Of a stretch of 64,000 bases of DNA, positions 1 to 8,401 are shown in pieces (position 1 is the stretch's first letter; every line of letters begins with the position of its first letter). Location of the stretch: assembly GCF_031157315.1 (NCBI RefSeq), contig NZ_JAVIFU010000030.1, positions 1 to 64,000 of the forward strand, given 5' to 3'. The translations under genes were made by a program, and so were the position numbers. The DNA comes from Paenibacillus sp. LHD-38 (GTDB lineage Bacteria; Bacillota; Bacilli; Paenibacillales; Paenibacillaceae). A model generated the notes under the pieces. It saw nothing but the letters and a program-made list of their open reading frames with translations. It was not told where the DNA came from and did no database searches.

Positions 1-42
1 AACCATTTTCTTGAAGTTTAAGTCGTACTGCTTCTTCTTCAT
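1..42 (-). CDS. IS3-family transposase OrfA, N-terminal fragment
   Basis: Only the first 14 codons lie in the window, reading MKKKQYDLNFKKMV. This fits the start of IS3/IS150-type OrfA, the helix-turn-helix half of the OrfAB transposase. The start is supported by a GGAGGGG Shine-Dalgarno sequence about 8 bases upstream of the ATG at 42. It sits 41 bases inside the inferred terminal inverted repeat, the normal arrangement. The rest lies beyond position 1. Confidence 0.6.
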   Translation of the reverse strand, partial: MKKKQYDLNFKKMV

Positions 43-97
43 ATCTCGTTCCCCTCCGCTTGATTTCATTGTATCTAAGTAAGGGGTGTACTGTCCA
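1..97 (-). mobile_element. End of an IS3-family insertion sequence (partial)
   Basis: The minus strand at 83-97 reads TGGACAGTACACCCC, which resembles the TGGACAGTA-type terminal inverted repeat of IS3/IS150-group elements. A transposase start with its own ribosome binding site follows at 42. The element runs off the left edge, so the other end, target duplication and full transposase cannot be seen. Its outer boundary, near 97, lies inside the transposase gene of an IS1182-type element, so this is a nested insertion. Terminus recognition is from memory of the family; the exact boundary is uncertain by several bases. Confidence 0.65.
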
Positions 98-100
98 AGT

Positions 101-1194
101 CTAAATAGGGGCTAAATAGATAGGGCAACTCGCACACTTCCCAGGATCCGAGGCATAGTGCCGGTAGCCTTTCCGGTCAGTTGTTCGGTAGTGAAGCTCT
201 TGTTTTTGTGAACAGACATACAAATCTCGTTCTTTATCGTATGTAAATTGCCATTTGTGGTACAAAATTTGTGTGGAATGGAAACGACGATGTGCAATAA
301 CCCCAAAAATTTTACGCGTTTCAAGTCCTTTACAGATAGGTGCTGTCAAATAACCTGAATCTAAAGCAACTGCTTCTACATGAAAACCAAATCGTTCACT
401 TTGACGATCTAAACGAGAGAGGTATGGCACAGAATCATGTACATTTCCTGCTGTGACGAAAACATCGGTTATGAGATTGTACTTCACATCGACGGTACGG
501 TGATCCAGATAAAAGAAGCCCTCCGGTTTCCCATCTCGCATCATATAGCCGCTGTCTTGGTCCGTCGTACTCACCTTCACTTCTTTGTCTTCGTTCACCT
601 CCTCTCGTGGTTTTAAAGCTTTTTTCCATGTGCTTTCCGGTCAGCTTCAATGGCAGCATTCAGTTCATCTAAATAGTCTCGTGTGTTCTGCTGTACCTGT
701 TCTTTCGTGTGCTTCTTTTTATTTGCATTCGCTTTTACGTGTGTAGAATCGGAAACCAGCACACGACCGCCTACCATGCGATGAGAGATCGCTTGCATCA
801 CAATTTCATCAAAGATGTCTTGAAAGACAGTCGTATCCTTGAAGCGAGTCCGGCGGTTCCAGCTAATGGTCGTGTGGTCTGGCACACGATCCGTTAATCC
901 CAATCCCAAAAACCAGCGATAAGCCAGGTTGGTTTGAACCTCGCGTTCCAGTTGGCGCTCCGAACGAATGCCGTAAAAATAGCCTAAAAAGATCATCTTA
1001 AAGAGTACAAGTGGATCAATGGCAGGACGTCCATTATCCTGAGAGTAAAGATGACGGACCTTTTCATCAACAAAGGAGAAGTCGATGTACTTATCGATTT
1101 TGCGAAGCATATGATCGGCAGGCACTAAATCCTCAATAGAAACCAATTCAAAATGTTGCTGTTTATCGCGATTAGAACGCAGCATATCTAACAC
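101..1194 (-). pseudogene. IS1182-family transposase, frameshifted and truncated
   Basis: Two collinear pieces make up one DDE transposase. The first (613-1194, 193 aa) carries the N-terminal DUF772-like domain and the start of the catalytic core (VLVSDSTHVKANANKKK). The second (101-598) continues with VSTTDQDSGYM, FYLDHRTVDVKYN and the CxxCP motif. They are in a -1 relation. The join lies at A-AAA-AAG, where codons GGA AAA AAG are followed by CTT TAA in frame 0, whereas the -1 frame reads on as ALKPREEVNEDKEV. The C-terminal DDE part after CASCPIYL is missing because an IS3-family element end lies at about position 97. The copy is therefore inactive. Whether the frameshift is decay or programmed is treated as a finding. 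Confidence 0.85.
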
Positions 1195-1272
1195 CTTCCG
1201 ATCGAATGAGTTAATATAATTATACTAAATTAACGCGGTGTCGTGTTAAATTATTTGAACATAAACAAGGCC

Positions 1273-1320
1273 GTCGAGACTTTCTCGACAGCCTGAGGAT
1301 GCCTTTTAATAAGGCATCCT
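1273..1320. terminator. Two adjacent hairpins upstream of the IS1182 transposase
   Basis: GTCGAGA (1273-1279) pairs with TCTCGAC (1283-1289). AGGATGCCTT (1296-1305) pairs with AAGGCATCCT (1311-1320), which is followed by TTTTT on the plus strand. The second looks like a Rho-independent terminator, but no plus-strand gene precedes it here. It may be a leftover of the site in which the IS1182 element inserted, or part of the element end. The region 1195-1494 holds no other convincing gene. It does contain a TATAAT-like box at about 1216-1222 that may drive the transposase. Confidence 0.45.
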
Positions 1321-1494
1321 TTTTAATCTTAGCCTGAATACCCTAAATGTTTTACAACAAAATATTTGCTGCAACAAGAATCATGATCACCGCTTTCTTA
1401 AGGTTGCGATACCACATTAACTATAAAATACAATTATATATACTTTACAATTTGGAAATGATCTTAAAAAGAACTCATAATAGGAGGATCAATC

Positions 1495-1656
1495 TTGGAT
1501 ATATGGTATGTATGGGAATGTAATCAATGCGGTTCAACAATGACAATAAACTACGATGCAACCGATGAAGATTATAACAGGATTAAAAATTGCGGTTGTA
1601 AGTTTGATGGTATATTAGAGTGGAAGCATAATTATGATGATGTACATTATAATTAA
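1495..1656 (+). CDS. Small zinc-ribbon-like protein (53 aa)
   Basis: An uncatalogued small gene begins at TTG 1495, seven bases after a strong Shine-Dalgarno (TAGGAGG, 1481-1487), and ends with TAA at 1654-1656. The product is acidic and aromatic and has CxxC (WECNQCGS) and CxC (KNCGCKFD) pairs, a spacing compatible with a zinc ribbon or rubredoxin-like knuckle. I do not recognise a family and assign no function. The start rests on the ribosome binding site, since no in-frame ATG lies near. It is the only plus-strand gene in this corner and sits between IS debris and a repeat. Confidence 0.6.
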   Translation: MDIWYVWECNQCGSTMTINYDATDEDYNRIKNCGCKFDGILEWKHNYDDVHYN

Positions 1657-1675
1657 TATTAAAAATTGACTCAGA

Positions 1676-1772
1676 CAAAAGTCTAACAAAACTATTGTCT
1701 TGAGGAGTATCGAGCAATTGAACCAAACGAAGCACAGCATCCAATATAGATAATTCGATCTGACCGACAAAG
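1676..1772 (-). pseudogene. Fragment of an AraC-family regulator N-terminal domain
   Basis: About 30 residues (IELSILDAVLRLVQLLDTPQ and onward) match my memory of the AraC_N (PF06719) segment, which typically reads LLDALLRLLxLLDxPxD. Nothing before or after belongs to that protein: the upstream side runs directly into a palindromic repeat and the downstream side loses similarity. It is best read as a remnant of a lost regulator gene. Similarity is short and judged by eye only. Confidence 0.35.
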
Positions 1773-1863
1773 CTGCCCGTTAGCTTAATAAAATGAGCAG
1801 GCCACCGCAGCACCTGCTCATCTACTTCTGTTTTTCAACTATCGTTACCCGTTAGTTGAACGA
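1773..1863. repeat. Dispersed palindromic repeat, copy A
   Basis: The unit has a left box CTGCCCGTTAGC, a central hairpin (ATGAGCAGG at 1792-1800 pairing with CCTGCTCAT), and a right box at 1834-1860. The right box is an imperfect palindrome, TTCAACTA...TAGTTGAA around CGTTACCCGT. The same architecture recurs at 3256-3357, and a single box at 2484-2510. The copies flank and separate the GNAT and HAD genes. It could be a MITE or a cassette-type recombination or terminator element. Confidence 0.65.
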
Positions 1864-1878
1864 TCACACATTTATGAT

Positions 1879-2430
1879 TCATGCATTTTGTTGCTGCCAT
1901 TCGTCTTTGATAAGCCCATAAATTACCCTATCAAGAAACTGGGTATGTAACTGCTCATAATTCCTAATAGTTCCCTCCTGAGTAAATCCTAGACGTTCAG
2001 GAATAGCACGACTCTTGATGTTGTTCGTCGCTACACCGATCTCAATTTTTCGCAAATTCAAATCATTGAATGCGTGAACTACGAGAACATTACATGCTTT
2101 TGACATAAGACCGATTCCCTCGAATTTCGAGCCTAACCAGTACCCTATTTCTGTTCGTTGAGCATCCCAGTCTATCCTTAAAAAACCTATGGATCCCGCA
2201 ATCTGCCCCTTATGCCATATCCCGGCCCAGTATCCATTATTATTTGCAAACCTATTTAAAGATCTGCTAATAAAAGCTTTCGTATCGTCGACGCTATTGG
2301 TTTTATCAGGGAATTCAAGCCATTGTCTTATGGACTCACGACTACTATTAATTAAATCAAATAGTTCTTGAGAATGTCTCTCTTCAAGAATAGACATGTA
2401 TGTATCTTCATCAATTATTGCCTTGTACAT
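1879..2430 (-). CDS. GNAT family N-acetyltransferase (RimL/YdaF-like)
   Basis: The protein is 183 aa, the usual size of RimJ/RimL-type acetyltransferases, which transfer acetyl from acetyl-CoA to protein N-termini or small amines. Visible features are the N-terminal strand with LEERHSQELFDLINSSRESI, a central GSIGFLRID strand, and the family segment TEIGYWLGSKFEGIGLMSKA, which forms the acetyl-CoA pyrophosphate loop, followed by NIKSRAIPERLGF. The start at 2430 is chosen because AAGGAGG lies 9 bases upstream. The longer frame to 2484 would run into the repeat box and has no ribosome binding site. The substrate is unknown. It may form a small accessory unit with the HAD gene just upstream. Confidence 0.85.
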   Translation of the reverse strand: MYKAIIDEDTYMSILEERHSQELFDLINSSRESIRQWLEFPDKTNSVDDTKAFISRSLNRFANNNGYWAGIWHKGQIAGSIGFLRIDWDAQRTEIGYWLGSKFEGIGLMSKACNVLVVHAFNDLNLRKIEIGVATNNIKSRAIPERLGFTQEGTIRNYEQLHTQFLDRVIYGLIKDEWQQQNA

Positions 2431-2483
2431 AGGGCTAAACCTCCTTTTCAAAATCACACCAGCTTCGTTTGTGATGTGATTCA

Positions 2484-2510
2484 TTAAGCTCTCGTTCTTC
2501 GTTAGCTCAA
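2484..2510. repeat. Dispersed palindromic repeat, single box (copy B)
   Basis: This 27-base segment aligns with the right box of copy A at 19 of 27 positions by eye and keeps the CTCGTT...CGTTAG core. It lies exactly between the GNAT and HAD genes, just upstream of the GNAT ribosome binding site. No hairpin partner is present, so it may be a decayed or partial copy. Confidence 0.45.
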
Positions 2511-2527
2511 TGGTTAAGACACACGGT

Positions 2528-3202
2528 TCAGGATGGTAATAACGATAAAACCTGTTTAATTGAATCTATTTGGTATAAGGGTTCATCATGTCCTTCAAGC
2601 CACGGATGAATGCCGCGTATCCAGACAGGGGTTAATCCAGCAGTATATGAACCAATAACATCATTAGCTGGATTATCCCCTATATACCATGTTTCAGAGG
2701 CACTGACATTTATTTTTTCAAGTGCAATAGCAAAAATATCGCTATCGGGTTTCTTCACTTTAACTGTTTCAGAAATAATAATCGTATCAAGATAATCACG
2801 AATACCTAAAGCATCAATTTTGTTGTTCTGCGAGAAAGTGCCACCGTTTGTAATAATCCCGAGTATAATGCCACTAGATTTTAGGGTATCTAAAACTTTA
2901 TACAACCCGGTTGTTGCAACACTACAAAAGGGAAATCTTGATGCCCAATGCTCACTAATTTGAAAAGTTTCAAGCGGCTTATGTGCCCAAGGAAGCTCCT
3001 CAACGAGTTGGGCAAAAACATCGTCTCTCAATCGGTAACCATTTTCGTCTGCACTTTTCAATAACTGATAGAGATCTTCAGAAGATACATCCGTAAAATA
3101 ACTTTTAAAGATTTGTAAAAACTCAATACTATACCTCATGAGCGATTTGTTTCTATCCGTCAAAGTTTCATCTAGGTCAAAAAGAATTGCCTTAGGTGGC
3201 AT
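2528..3202 (-). CDS. HAD-superfamily hydrolase (phosphatase-like)
   Basis: A 224-aa HAD-IA type hydrolase, probably a cytoplasmic phosphatase acting on a small phosphorylated metabolite. Motif I is FDLDETLTD near residue 10 (both catalytic Asp present). Motif II is IITNGG around residue 115, motif III the Lys in VKVKKPD, and motif IV GDNPANDV. An alpha-helical cap of about 80 residues lies between motifs I and II. The start at 3202 is set by a GAGGAG Shine-Dalgarno; the frame is open 11 codons further. The overall layout resembles YjjG-type nucleotidases, but specificity cannot be read from sequence. It is flanked by repeat copies B and C. Confidence 0.85.
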   Translation of the reverse strand: MPPKAILFDLDETLTDRNKSLMRYSIEFLQIFKSYFTDVSSEDLYQLLKSADENGYRLRDDVFAQLVEELPWAHKPLETFQISEHWASRFPFCSVATTGLYKVLDTLKSSGIILGIITNGGTFSQNNKIDALGIRDYLDTIIISETVKVKKPDSDIFAIALEKINVSASETWYIGDNPANDVIGSYTAGLTPVWIRGIHPWLEGHDEPLYQIDSIKQVLSLLPS

Positions 3203-3255
3203 TATTTCACTCCTCTCAAAAGAATTCAATCTCACTAGATATATTCTCTTGTCAT

Positions 3256-3357
3256 TTAAACTATCCTGCCCGTTAGCGTGGAAAAGGCAACCGATCGTTT
3301 TGGCCAGCTGCCGCGGTGCCTTTCTTTATTCAGCTATCGTTTTACCCGTTAGTTTAA
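3256..3357. repeat. Dispersed palindromic repeat, copy C
   Basis: Left box AACTATCCTGCCCGTTAGC, central hairpin (AAAGGCA near 3283 pairing with TGCCTTT near 3323), right box CAGCTATCGTTTTACCCGTT at 3331-3350 followed by AGTTTAA. It has the same organisation as copy A. The segment from here to 3522 holds nothing else that I can support. Confidence 0.65.
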
Positions 3358-3522
3358 TAACAATCTCGCATACGAACAAGCACCGTAAGGGGAGCATATC
3401 AGTAGCAAACTGTTCCTCGGCCTATGCAATATACAAGCAAACATTAGCTTTGATTGCTGGCTCTTTGCTGCAGGATCCGATCAGCTAAAGGGAACGCAGT
3501 CAATCGATACTGGAATCGCATA

Positions 3523-5127
3523 CTAAATATTTTTACGGTATTCATTCGGCGACATGCCGGAGTATGCACGAAATAACTTATTGAAGTAACTGGAATTGTC
3601 ATAAGCAAGCTCTTGCGAGATTTGCTCAATCGTTTGATTGGATTTATCCAGCAGCTCTTGAGCCTTCTCCATTTTTCTTTTGGTAACGAATTCAACAAAG
3701 GTTTCACCGGTTTCTTTTTTGAAAATGCGGCTGAAGTGCGTAGGATTTAGATTTAATCTTCTTGCCATTTCATCCATACCGATTTTTTCGTTTAAATGCA
3801 TGTGCACATATCTTTGCGCTTCAGCGATTTCTTTACGAATGGATTGATCCTTGCTTACTCTGACCGAGTCCATCTTATCAATCAGAAAATGATATAACCA
3901 ATCTCCAAGATGGTCCAGCGTATCCATGGCATAAATTTTTTGCTGCAGCAATTCCGCATTGTAATTCGTCAAAAAATGATGTATAACGGAATACTTCAGC
4001 TCGATGTCAGATACGATTTTCAGCACCCAGCCGCGCACGGAATCTACGGGATACCTCTGCGATTCAATATGCTTCGACCATTTTCCGACCATGCTCTTCA
4101 GAAGCTCCGCATCGTCCGATTGTATACCCTTTCTCATATCATTTACTGCCTCGATATAGTGAACAAATAGTTCATTCTCTGTCGGCTCCATCGGCTGCAC
4201 ATTTAGAATACAGTGCTCCCCCGAATAGAAGCGGAACGTCTGGGTGTTTAACAGTAATCTAATCTGCTTCTTCAACGTTGTCATTGAATCAAAGCCTTCG
4301 CCCAAATAAAAAGAGACCCCGATTTTCAAGCTGCGAAGGAATTTTTTTTGGACCATCAGCAAATCGTCGGTTATCATACCCTTTGTATTTACTTTAATCG
4401 ACTTCGGAAAAGGATATAGAATGTAAAAAGTTCTCTCATTAAGGGTTAACACGATAGGATCAGCCATTTGAACAGATTCGTTCAACGCGTTTTCCGCAAC
4501 AAAACGGATCTGATGCGCTCCTCCAAAACGATCCTCTAAATCCGAGAAACGCTCAAGTTTGCAAAGCACAGGCAAATAGCGGCCGCCAGCCGTTAGATGA
4601 ATGCCCAAACTCTCGGCTCTCTGCTCCCACTCCTTCTCATCCCATAAAGGCTGGTCGATCAGCGATTGCAAAAATGTTGTTTTTAGCGATGAGAGACCAT
4701 GCGAGACGATGGCTTGCAGCTTCTGATGATCGTTTTGTATCGCTTTTTCTTTTTCAAGCTGCAAAATGAGCTGGTTTACAATGTCCGATAACTGTTCGAT
4801 ATGCATCGTTTCTTTCAAAATATAATCATTTACATTCAGTTTTACCGCTTGCTGCGCAAAATGAAATTCTTCATGGCAGGATAAAATGACCGTCTTAAGA
4901 CCGGGATTTAGCTTGCGCGCTTCTTCAATTAACTCTAAACCATTCATGATTGGCATCCCGATATCCGTGATTAAGATATCAGGCGGTTGGCTCTTGCATG
5001 CTTGAAGTGCTTCCTCCCCATCCGAACAGGCCGCTATGAGTTCTAATCCCAGCTCCTCCCATGGGAGCTTGGCTCTCAAATATTCAAGAACCGGCATGTG
5101 ATCATCTGCAATGATTACTTTATACAT
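3523..5127 (-). CDS. Response regulator, YesN/AraC type
   Basis: A 534-aa regulator with a CheY-like receiver at residues 1-120 (acidic pair D8/D9, phospho-acceptor D55 in ITDIGMP, conserved Lys in NDYILKE), a long middle region, and an AraC helix-turn-helix pair at about 430-534 (LNLNPTHFSRIFKKETG, AYDNSSYFNKLFRAYSG, SPNEYR). This is the YesN family, DNA-binding partners of YesM kinases that usually activate sugar-import operons. The gene overlaps the kinase stop region by 8 bases, so the two are translationally coupled. A GGAGGG site precedes the ATG. The likely target is the ABC importer upstream in the same direction. Confidence 0.93.
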   Translation of the reverse strand: MYKVIIADDHMPVLEYLRAKLPWEELGLELIAACSDGEEALQACKSQPPDILITDIGMPIMNGLELIEEARKLNPGLKTVILSCHEEFHFAQQAVKLNVNDYILKETMHIEQLSDIVNQLILQLEKEKAIQNDHQKLQAIVSHGLSSLKTTFLQSLIDQPLWDEKEWEQRAESLGIHLTAGGRYLPVLCKLERFSDLEDRFGGAHQIRFVAENALNESVQMADPIVLTLNERTFYILYPFPKSIKVNTKGMITDDLLMVQKKFLRSLKIGVSFYLGEGFDSMTTLKKQIRLLLNTQTFRFYSGEHCILNVQPMEPTENELFVHYIEAVNDMRKGIQSDDAELLKSMVGKWSKHIESQRYPVDSVRGWVLKIVSDIELKYSVIHHFLTNYNAELLQQKIYAMDTLDHLGDWLYHFLIDKMDSVRVSKDQSIRKEIAEAQRYVHMHLNEKIGMDEMARRLNLNPTHFSRIFKKETGETFVEFVTKRKMEKAQELLDKSNQTIEQISQELAYDNSSYFNKLFRAYSGMSPNEYRKNI

Positions 5128-6898
5128 TTTGGTTTCCCTCCAATACGGTAGCGGGGAAAATGAATAGAACCGTCGTCCCTTTTTGATATTCGCTTTCCAT
5201 TATCATCTGAAAATAATCGCCATATATTAATTTTAGCCGATCATACACATTCGTCAGCCCTATCCCCGCCGGTGTTCCTTCGTTTCGATCATATCTCTCC
5301 ATGATTTGCAGCTTACTGCGCTTTAAGCCAACATTTATGTGTTCCAATGTGTCAACGCTCATACCGGCGCCATTATCTTTAATCGTGATGTGTATAGCTT
5401 CTTCCGTTTTTTCCACACGGATAGAAATGATACCGCCTCGCTTTGAAAAACCGTGCTTATAGCAATTCTCGATAATAGGCTGGAGAATAAATCTTGGAAC
5501 GGTTTCCATATGCAGCTCCGCATTGATTTCGATCGTTGACTCGATCTGATGCCGCAAAGAAAAGTTCATCAGCTCCATATACTGCTGGGTAATTTCGATT
5601 TCGGTTAGCAAAGGAACAAATTCCTGCTGGGTGGAGAGGGTTGCCCGCAGCAGCGAAGATAACGATCCGACCAGCTCGGCATTCTCATCATCACCCTTGA
5701 GAAGCAGCTTTAATCGAATCGAACTTAGGACATTAAATAAGAAATGCGGATTAATTTGTACCTGCAGCATCGCAAGCTCCGCTTGTCTCTTAAGCTCTTG
5801 CTCCAGCTTTATTTGCTCGATCATCTCCGAGATGCGGTCGAGCATATGATCAAAGGATTTGCCAAGTCGTCCTACTTCATCCCCTGCCCTCACATTAGAT
5901 CGGATTTGCATATCACCTGATTCTACCTTGAGCGCTACATCACCTAAAATTTTTATCGGTTTGGTAAATTTACGGAGTAAATAGGTAAGAAAAAGCAGAA
6001 ACCCCGTGGCAAACAAGATTTGCAGCAGCAGACCTGATCGATATATCCGGTTTACTTTGTCCGTTAATTGCTCGTAGGGGATCAAGCTAACCAATGACCA
6101 ATCGGCGTATTGTACGGGCATCGATACATAAATTTGATTTTCACCTGCAATGTTAATCATTTCAGGTGAACCGCTTGTCCTTGCCGACATAAGGCTGCTG
6201 AAGTTTTTGCCGATATAACTGTCGTCGCGGAAAGATAGAATCCGTTGATTCTGATCCAATAAATAGATGTCTTCAGTCAGGTTATCAATCATATCGCTAA
6301 CCGTATTTTCCGAACGGCTGACAATCAAATAGGCGAACGGCTCTGCGGAATAATCTGTCAATGCGCGGGCTGTCATGATCACATAGGGATCTTCCTCTGC
6401 CTGAAATTTCAAATAATTGGGTTGTACACCCAAATACATGTTTTCGAACGGCGATAATCCAGATAAGCTCTTGAACCATGGCAGCTTGCGAAAAGAGGTA
6501 GGATCAAACTCGTAATAAGAATAGTTGGAGTAATAACGTCCATCCTTTGTGAGCAAAGTGAGGCGGATATCCGGCCGGGCGCTCGCCATCTGTTCAAGTA
6601 GGGCTGTAATTGACATGGTGTTTAACGGTTCTTCCGGACTTCGGAGTAAGATCTTTAGCTCATCATTGAATTGAACTCTATTCGATACTTCAACCATTTC
6701 TTCGATAATGCTGTGAATTTGGTACTGAATAATTCTTAACGACTGATTCGCGCTGTTCAATGCTTGTTCGCGAATGATTTGTTGTGAAAACAAGCTCGTG
6801 TTATACAGCATAATAAGCGTAGGAACCATCAAACAAGCCATGGATGTCGCGATCAGTTTTTGCCTAAGCGACAGTTTTCTCAAGAAGTTGATTTTCAT
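5120..6898 (-). CDS. Sensor histidine kinase, YesM type
   Basis: A 592-aa membrane kinase. One transmembrane helix lies near residues 14-36, followed by an extracellular sensing region to about 285, then a second helix, a HAMP domain (about 310-365), the His_kinase domain with QINPHFLFNVLSSIR (phospho-accepting His), and a HATPase domain with IENCYKHGFS, IKDNGAGM and GIGLTNVYDRL. It would sense an extracellular sugar or a binding protein and phosphorylate the adjacent YesN. The start at 6898 is preferred because GGAG lies 8 bases upstream; the GTG three codons earlier has none. Confidence 0.93.
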   Translation of the reverse strand: MKINFLRKLSLRQKLIATSMACLMVPTLIMLYNTSLFSQQIIREQALNSANQSLRIIQYQIHSIIEEMVEVSNRVQFNDELKILLRSPEEPLNTMSITALLEQMASARPDIRLTLLTKDGRYYSNYSYYEFDPTSFRKLPWFKSLSGLSPFENMYLGVQPNYLKFQAEEDPYVIMTARALTDYSAEPFAYLIVSRSENTVSDMIDNLTEDIYLLDQNQRILSFRDDSYIGKNFSSLMSARTSGSPEMINIAGENQIYVSMPVQYADWSLVSLIPYEQLTDKVNRIYRSGLLLQILFATGFLLFLTYLLRKFTKPIKILGDVALKVESGDMQIRSNVRAGDEVGRLGKSFDHMLDRISEMIEQIKLEQELKRQAELAMLQVQINPHFLFNVLSSIRLKLLLKGDDENAELVGSLSSLLRATLSTQQEFVPLLTEIEITQQYMELMNFSLRHQIESTIEINAELHMETVPRFILQPIIENCYKHGFSKRGGIISIRVEKTEEAIHITIKDNGAGMSVDTLEHINVGLKRSKLQIMERYDRNEGTPAGIGLTNVYDRLKLIYGDYFQMIMESEYQKGTTVLFIFPATVLEGNQNV

Positions 6899-6930
6899 TC
6901 GATGCACTCCTTTCCCTATAAACTGACGAA

Positions 6931-6960
6931 AGCTAGAGCACCGTAAAGGCTGCTCCAGCT
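6931..6960 (-). terminator. Hairpin between the importer and the YesMN genes
   Basis: AGCTaGAGCA (6931-6940) pairs with TGCTCcAGCT (6951-6960); on the minus strand it is followed by TTCGTC. It lies 66 bases downstream of the solute-binding protein stop, so it probably terminates or attenuates the importer transcript before yesM. The T-run is weak, so readthrough is likely. Confidence 0.5.
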
Positions 6961-7026
6961 TAGTTAACTATTCACTTCTATCCTTCAATAAAATGACCTC
7001 TAGGTTGTATATTTCCATGGGAGTAA

Positions 7027-8376
7027 TTATTGATTCGAATCAATCAGTTTTTGAATTCTCCCCTGCGCCGAATTCATCGTTTTTTCGATGTCTTGGCCTT
7101 GAAGCATCATTTTATCGAATTCTTCCTGCATCATTTTCTCTACTTCAGCTGAGTAGGCTGGTGGATTTACGACGGGTACCATCACGCTGTTTTTCAAAAA
7201 GTTCAACGCCGATTCCTTGTCAATCATTTCAGGGCTGGACGTTGCAGCGATAATTTTATCTAGGACCTCTTCCATATTGGCTTTTTTCCAGGATGGAATA
7301 TTCCTGCCCTGCTCCACGAGCCCATTTGTTGTAAACCAACGGATGAACGTATACGCTTCCTCTTTATGCTTGGACTTACTGTACATCGTCAATATATCTG
7401 CTGATACGGATGTCGTGATCGGATCTTCTTTATTTACTTTTGGATATGGCGCAAATACCGTTTTGAACGCAGCCGGCACTTTTTCTGTGCCCCCCGTCTC
7501 GGGAAGGAAGAACGTTCCTGTCACGATCATACTCGCGTCTTCATTGAAATACTGAGGACGATAGTTCAGCTTTTGGCTAACCACCTCGGTGTAAGGAGTT
7601 GCCGATTTGTCCTTCTCTGCTTGCAAGCGCACTTCCAGCGATTTAAGCATAATCGGATTCATAATATTGGCCGATTTGCCATCGTCCGTGACAAGGTAGG
7701 CGTTTTGAGGTTGGTTCACGAGCCCAATCATAGCATACGGATTAGTCCAGCTATGGAAATACGTTCCATACCGTTTTTTCCCGTCGCCGAGTTTTGTCAT
7801 TTTCTTGGCATAGTCGAGATACTCGTCCCAAGTCCAATCTGTCGGAATTGGCAGTCCCGCTTCATTCAAATGATCTTCGTTAATCGCAACGAGCATATTG
7901 ACCGATTTCCCTGGCAGACCGTAGATTCTGCCGTTCTCTTGCGTATTGACACTATATTCATCCTCAAATTTGATTCCCTCTTTGTTCAAATAATCATCAA
8001 GCGGCTCGATCATGCCGAGCTCGACCCGCTGCACGTAAAAAGAAGGCTGTGAGAACATGATGACGTCCATGTCTTCACCAGAAGCTGCGGCCAAATCGAC
8101 TTTTTTCACTTGTTCGGTGGCATTGTTATCTCCTGCCGATACGAATTCTACTTTGATGTTCGGATACTGTTTCTCGAACGCCTGCTTCACGATATCGAAA
8201 TTTTCAGCCTTTAGATTGTACCAGGTGTGAACCTTAATCGTGACCTGTTTTTCATCCTTGTCTTTAACGGTCCCGGCATTTGTTTCATTCGTTCCCGATG
8301 ATGAGGAACAGCCTGCCAAAAATAATACCGCAGCCATAAATACGATGGTCGAACTCGTCATCCATTTCTTAATCAT
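7027..8376 (-). CDS. ABC transporter sugar-binding lipoprotein (family 1), copy 1
   Basis: A 449-aa extracellular solute-binding protein of the MalE/family 1 type. A lipoprotein signal (VFMAAVLFLAGCSSSSG) puts the lipidated Cys at about residue 22. It would deliver a mono- or oligosaccharide to the MalFG-type permeases encoded immediately upstream in the same operon. The start at 8376 follows a GGGGG site by 7 bases; the longer frame to 8442 overlaps the permease end and has none. It is a close paralogue of the protein at 10405-11754, with the same length and the same C-terminal IDSNQ. No ATPase gene is present; such importers usually share an MsmX-type ATPase (family knowledge). Confidence 0.93.
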   Translation of the reverse strand: MIKKWMTSSTIVFMAAVLFLAGCSSSSGTNETNAGTVKDKDEKQVTIKVHTWYNLKAENFDIVKQAFEKQYPNIKVEFVSAGDNNATEQVKKVDLAAASGEDMDVIMFSQPSFYVQRVELGMIEPLDDYLNKEGIKFEDEYSVNTQENGRIYGLPGKSVNMLVAINEDHLNEAGLPIPTDWTWDEYLDYAKKMTKLGDGKKRYGTYFHSWTNPYAMIGLVNQPQNAYLVTDDGKSANIMNPIMLKSLEVRLQAEKDKSATPYTEVVSQKLNYRPQYFNEDASMIVTGTFFLPETGGTEKVPAAFKTVFAPYPKVNKEDPITTSVSADILTMYSKSKHKEEAYTFIRWFTTNGLVEQGRNIPSWKKANMEEVLDKIIAATSSPEMIDKESALNFLKNSVMVPVVNPPAYSAEVEKMMQEEFDKMMLQGQDIEKTMNSAQGRIQKLIDSNQ

Positions 8377-8401
8377 GTCGTTTCCCCCTGGTTTCTCTTT
8401 T

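Noticed and set aside
1773..3357. True integron attC sites
   Set aside because: The box ends read GTTAGCT or GTTAGTT, which does not fit GTTRRRY, and no integron integrase is visible, so only a cassette-like resemblance is claimed.
3444..3707. Minus-strand 87-codon frame overlapping the yesN 3' end
   Set aside because: It lies in another frame of yesN, has no ribosome binding site and shows no recognisable features.
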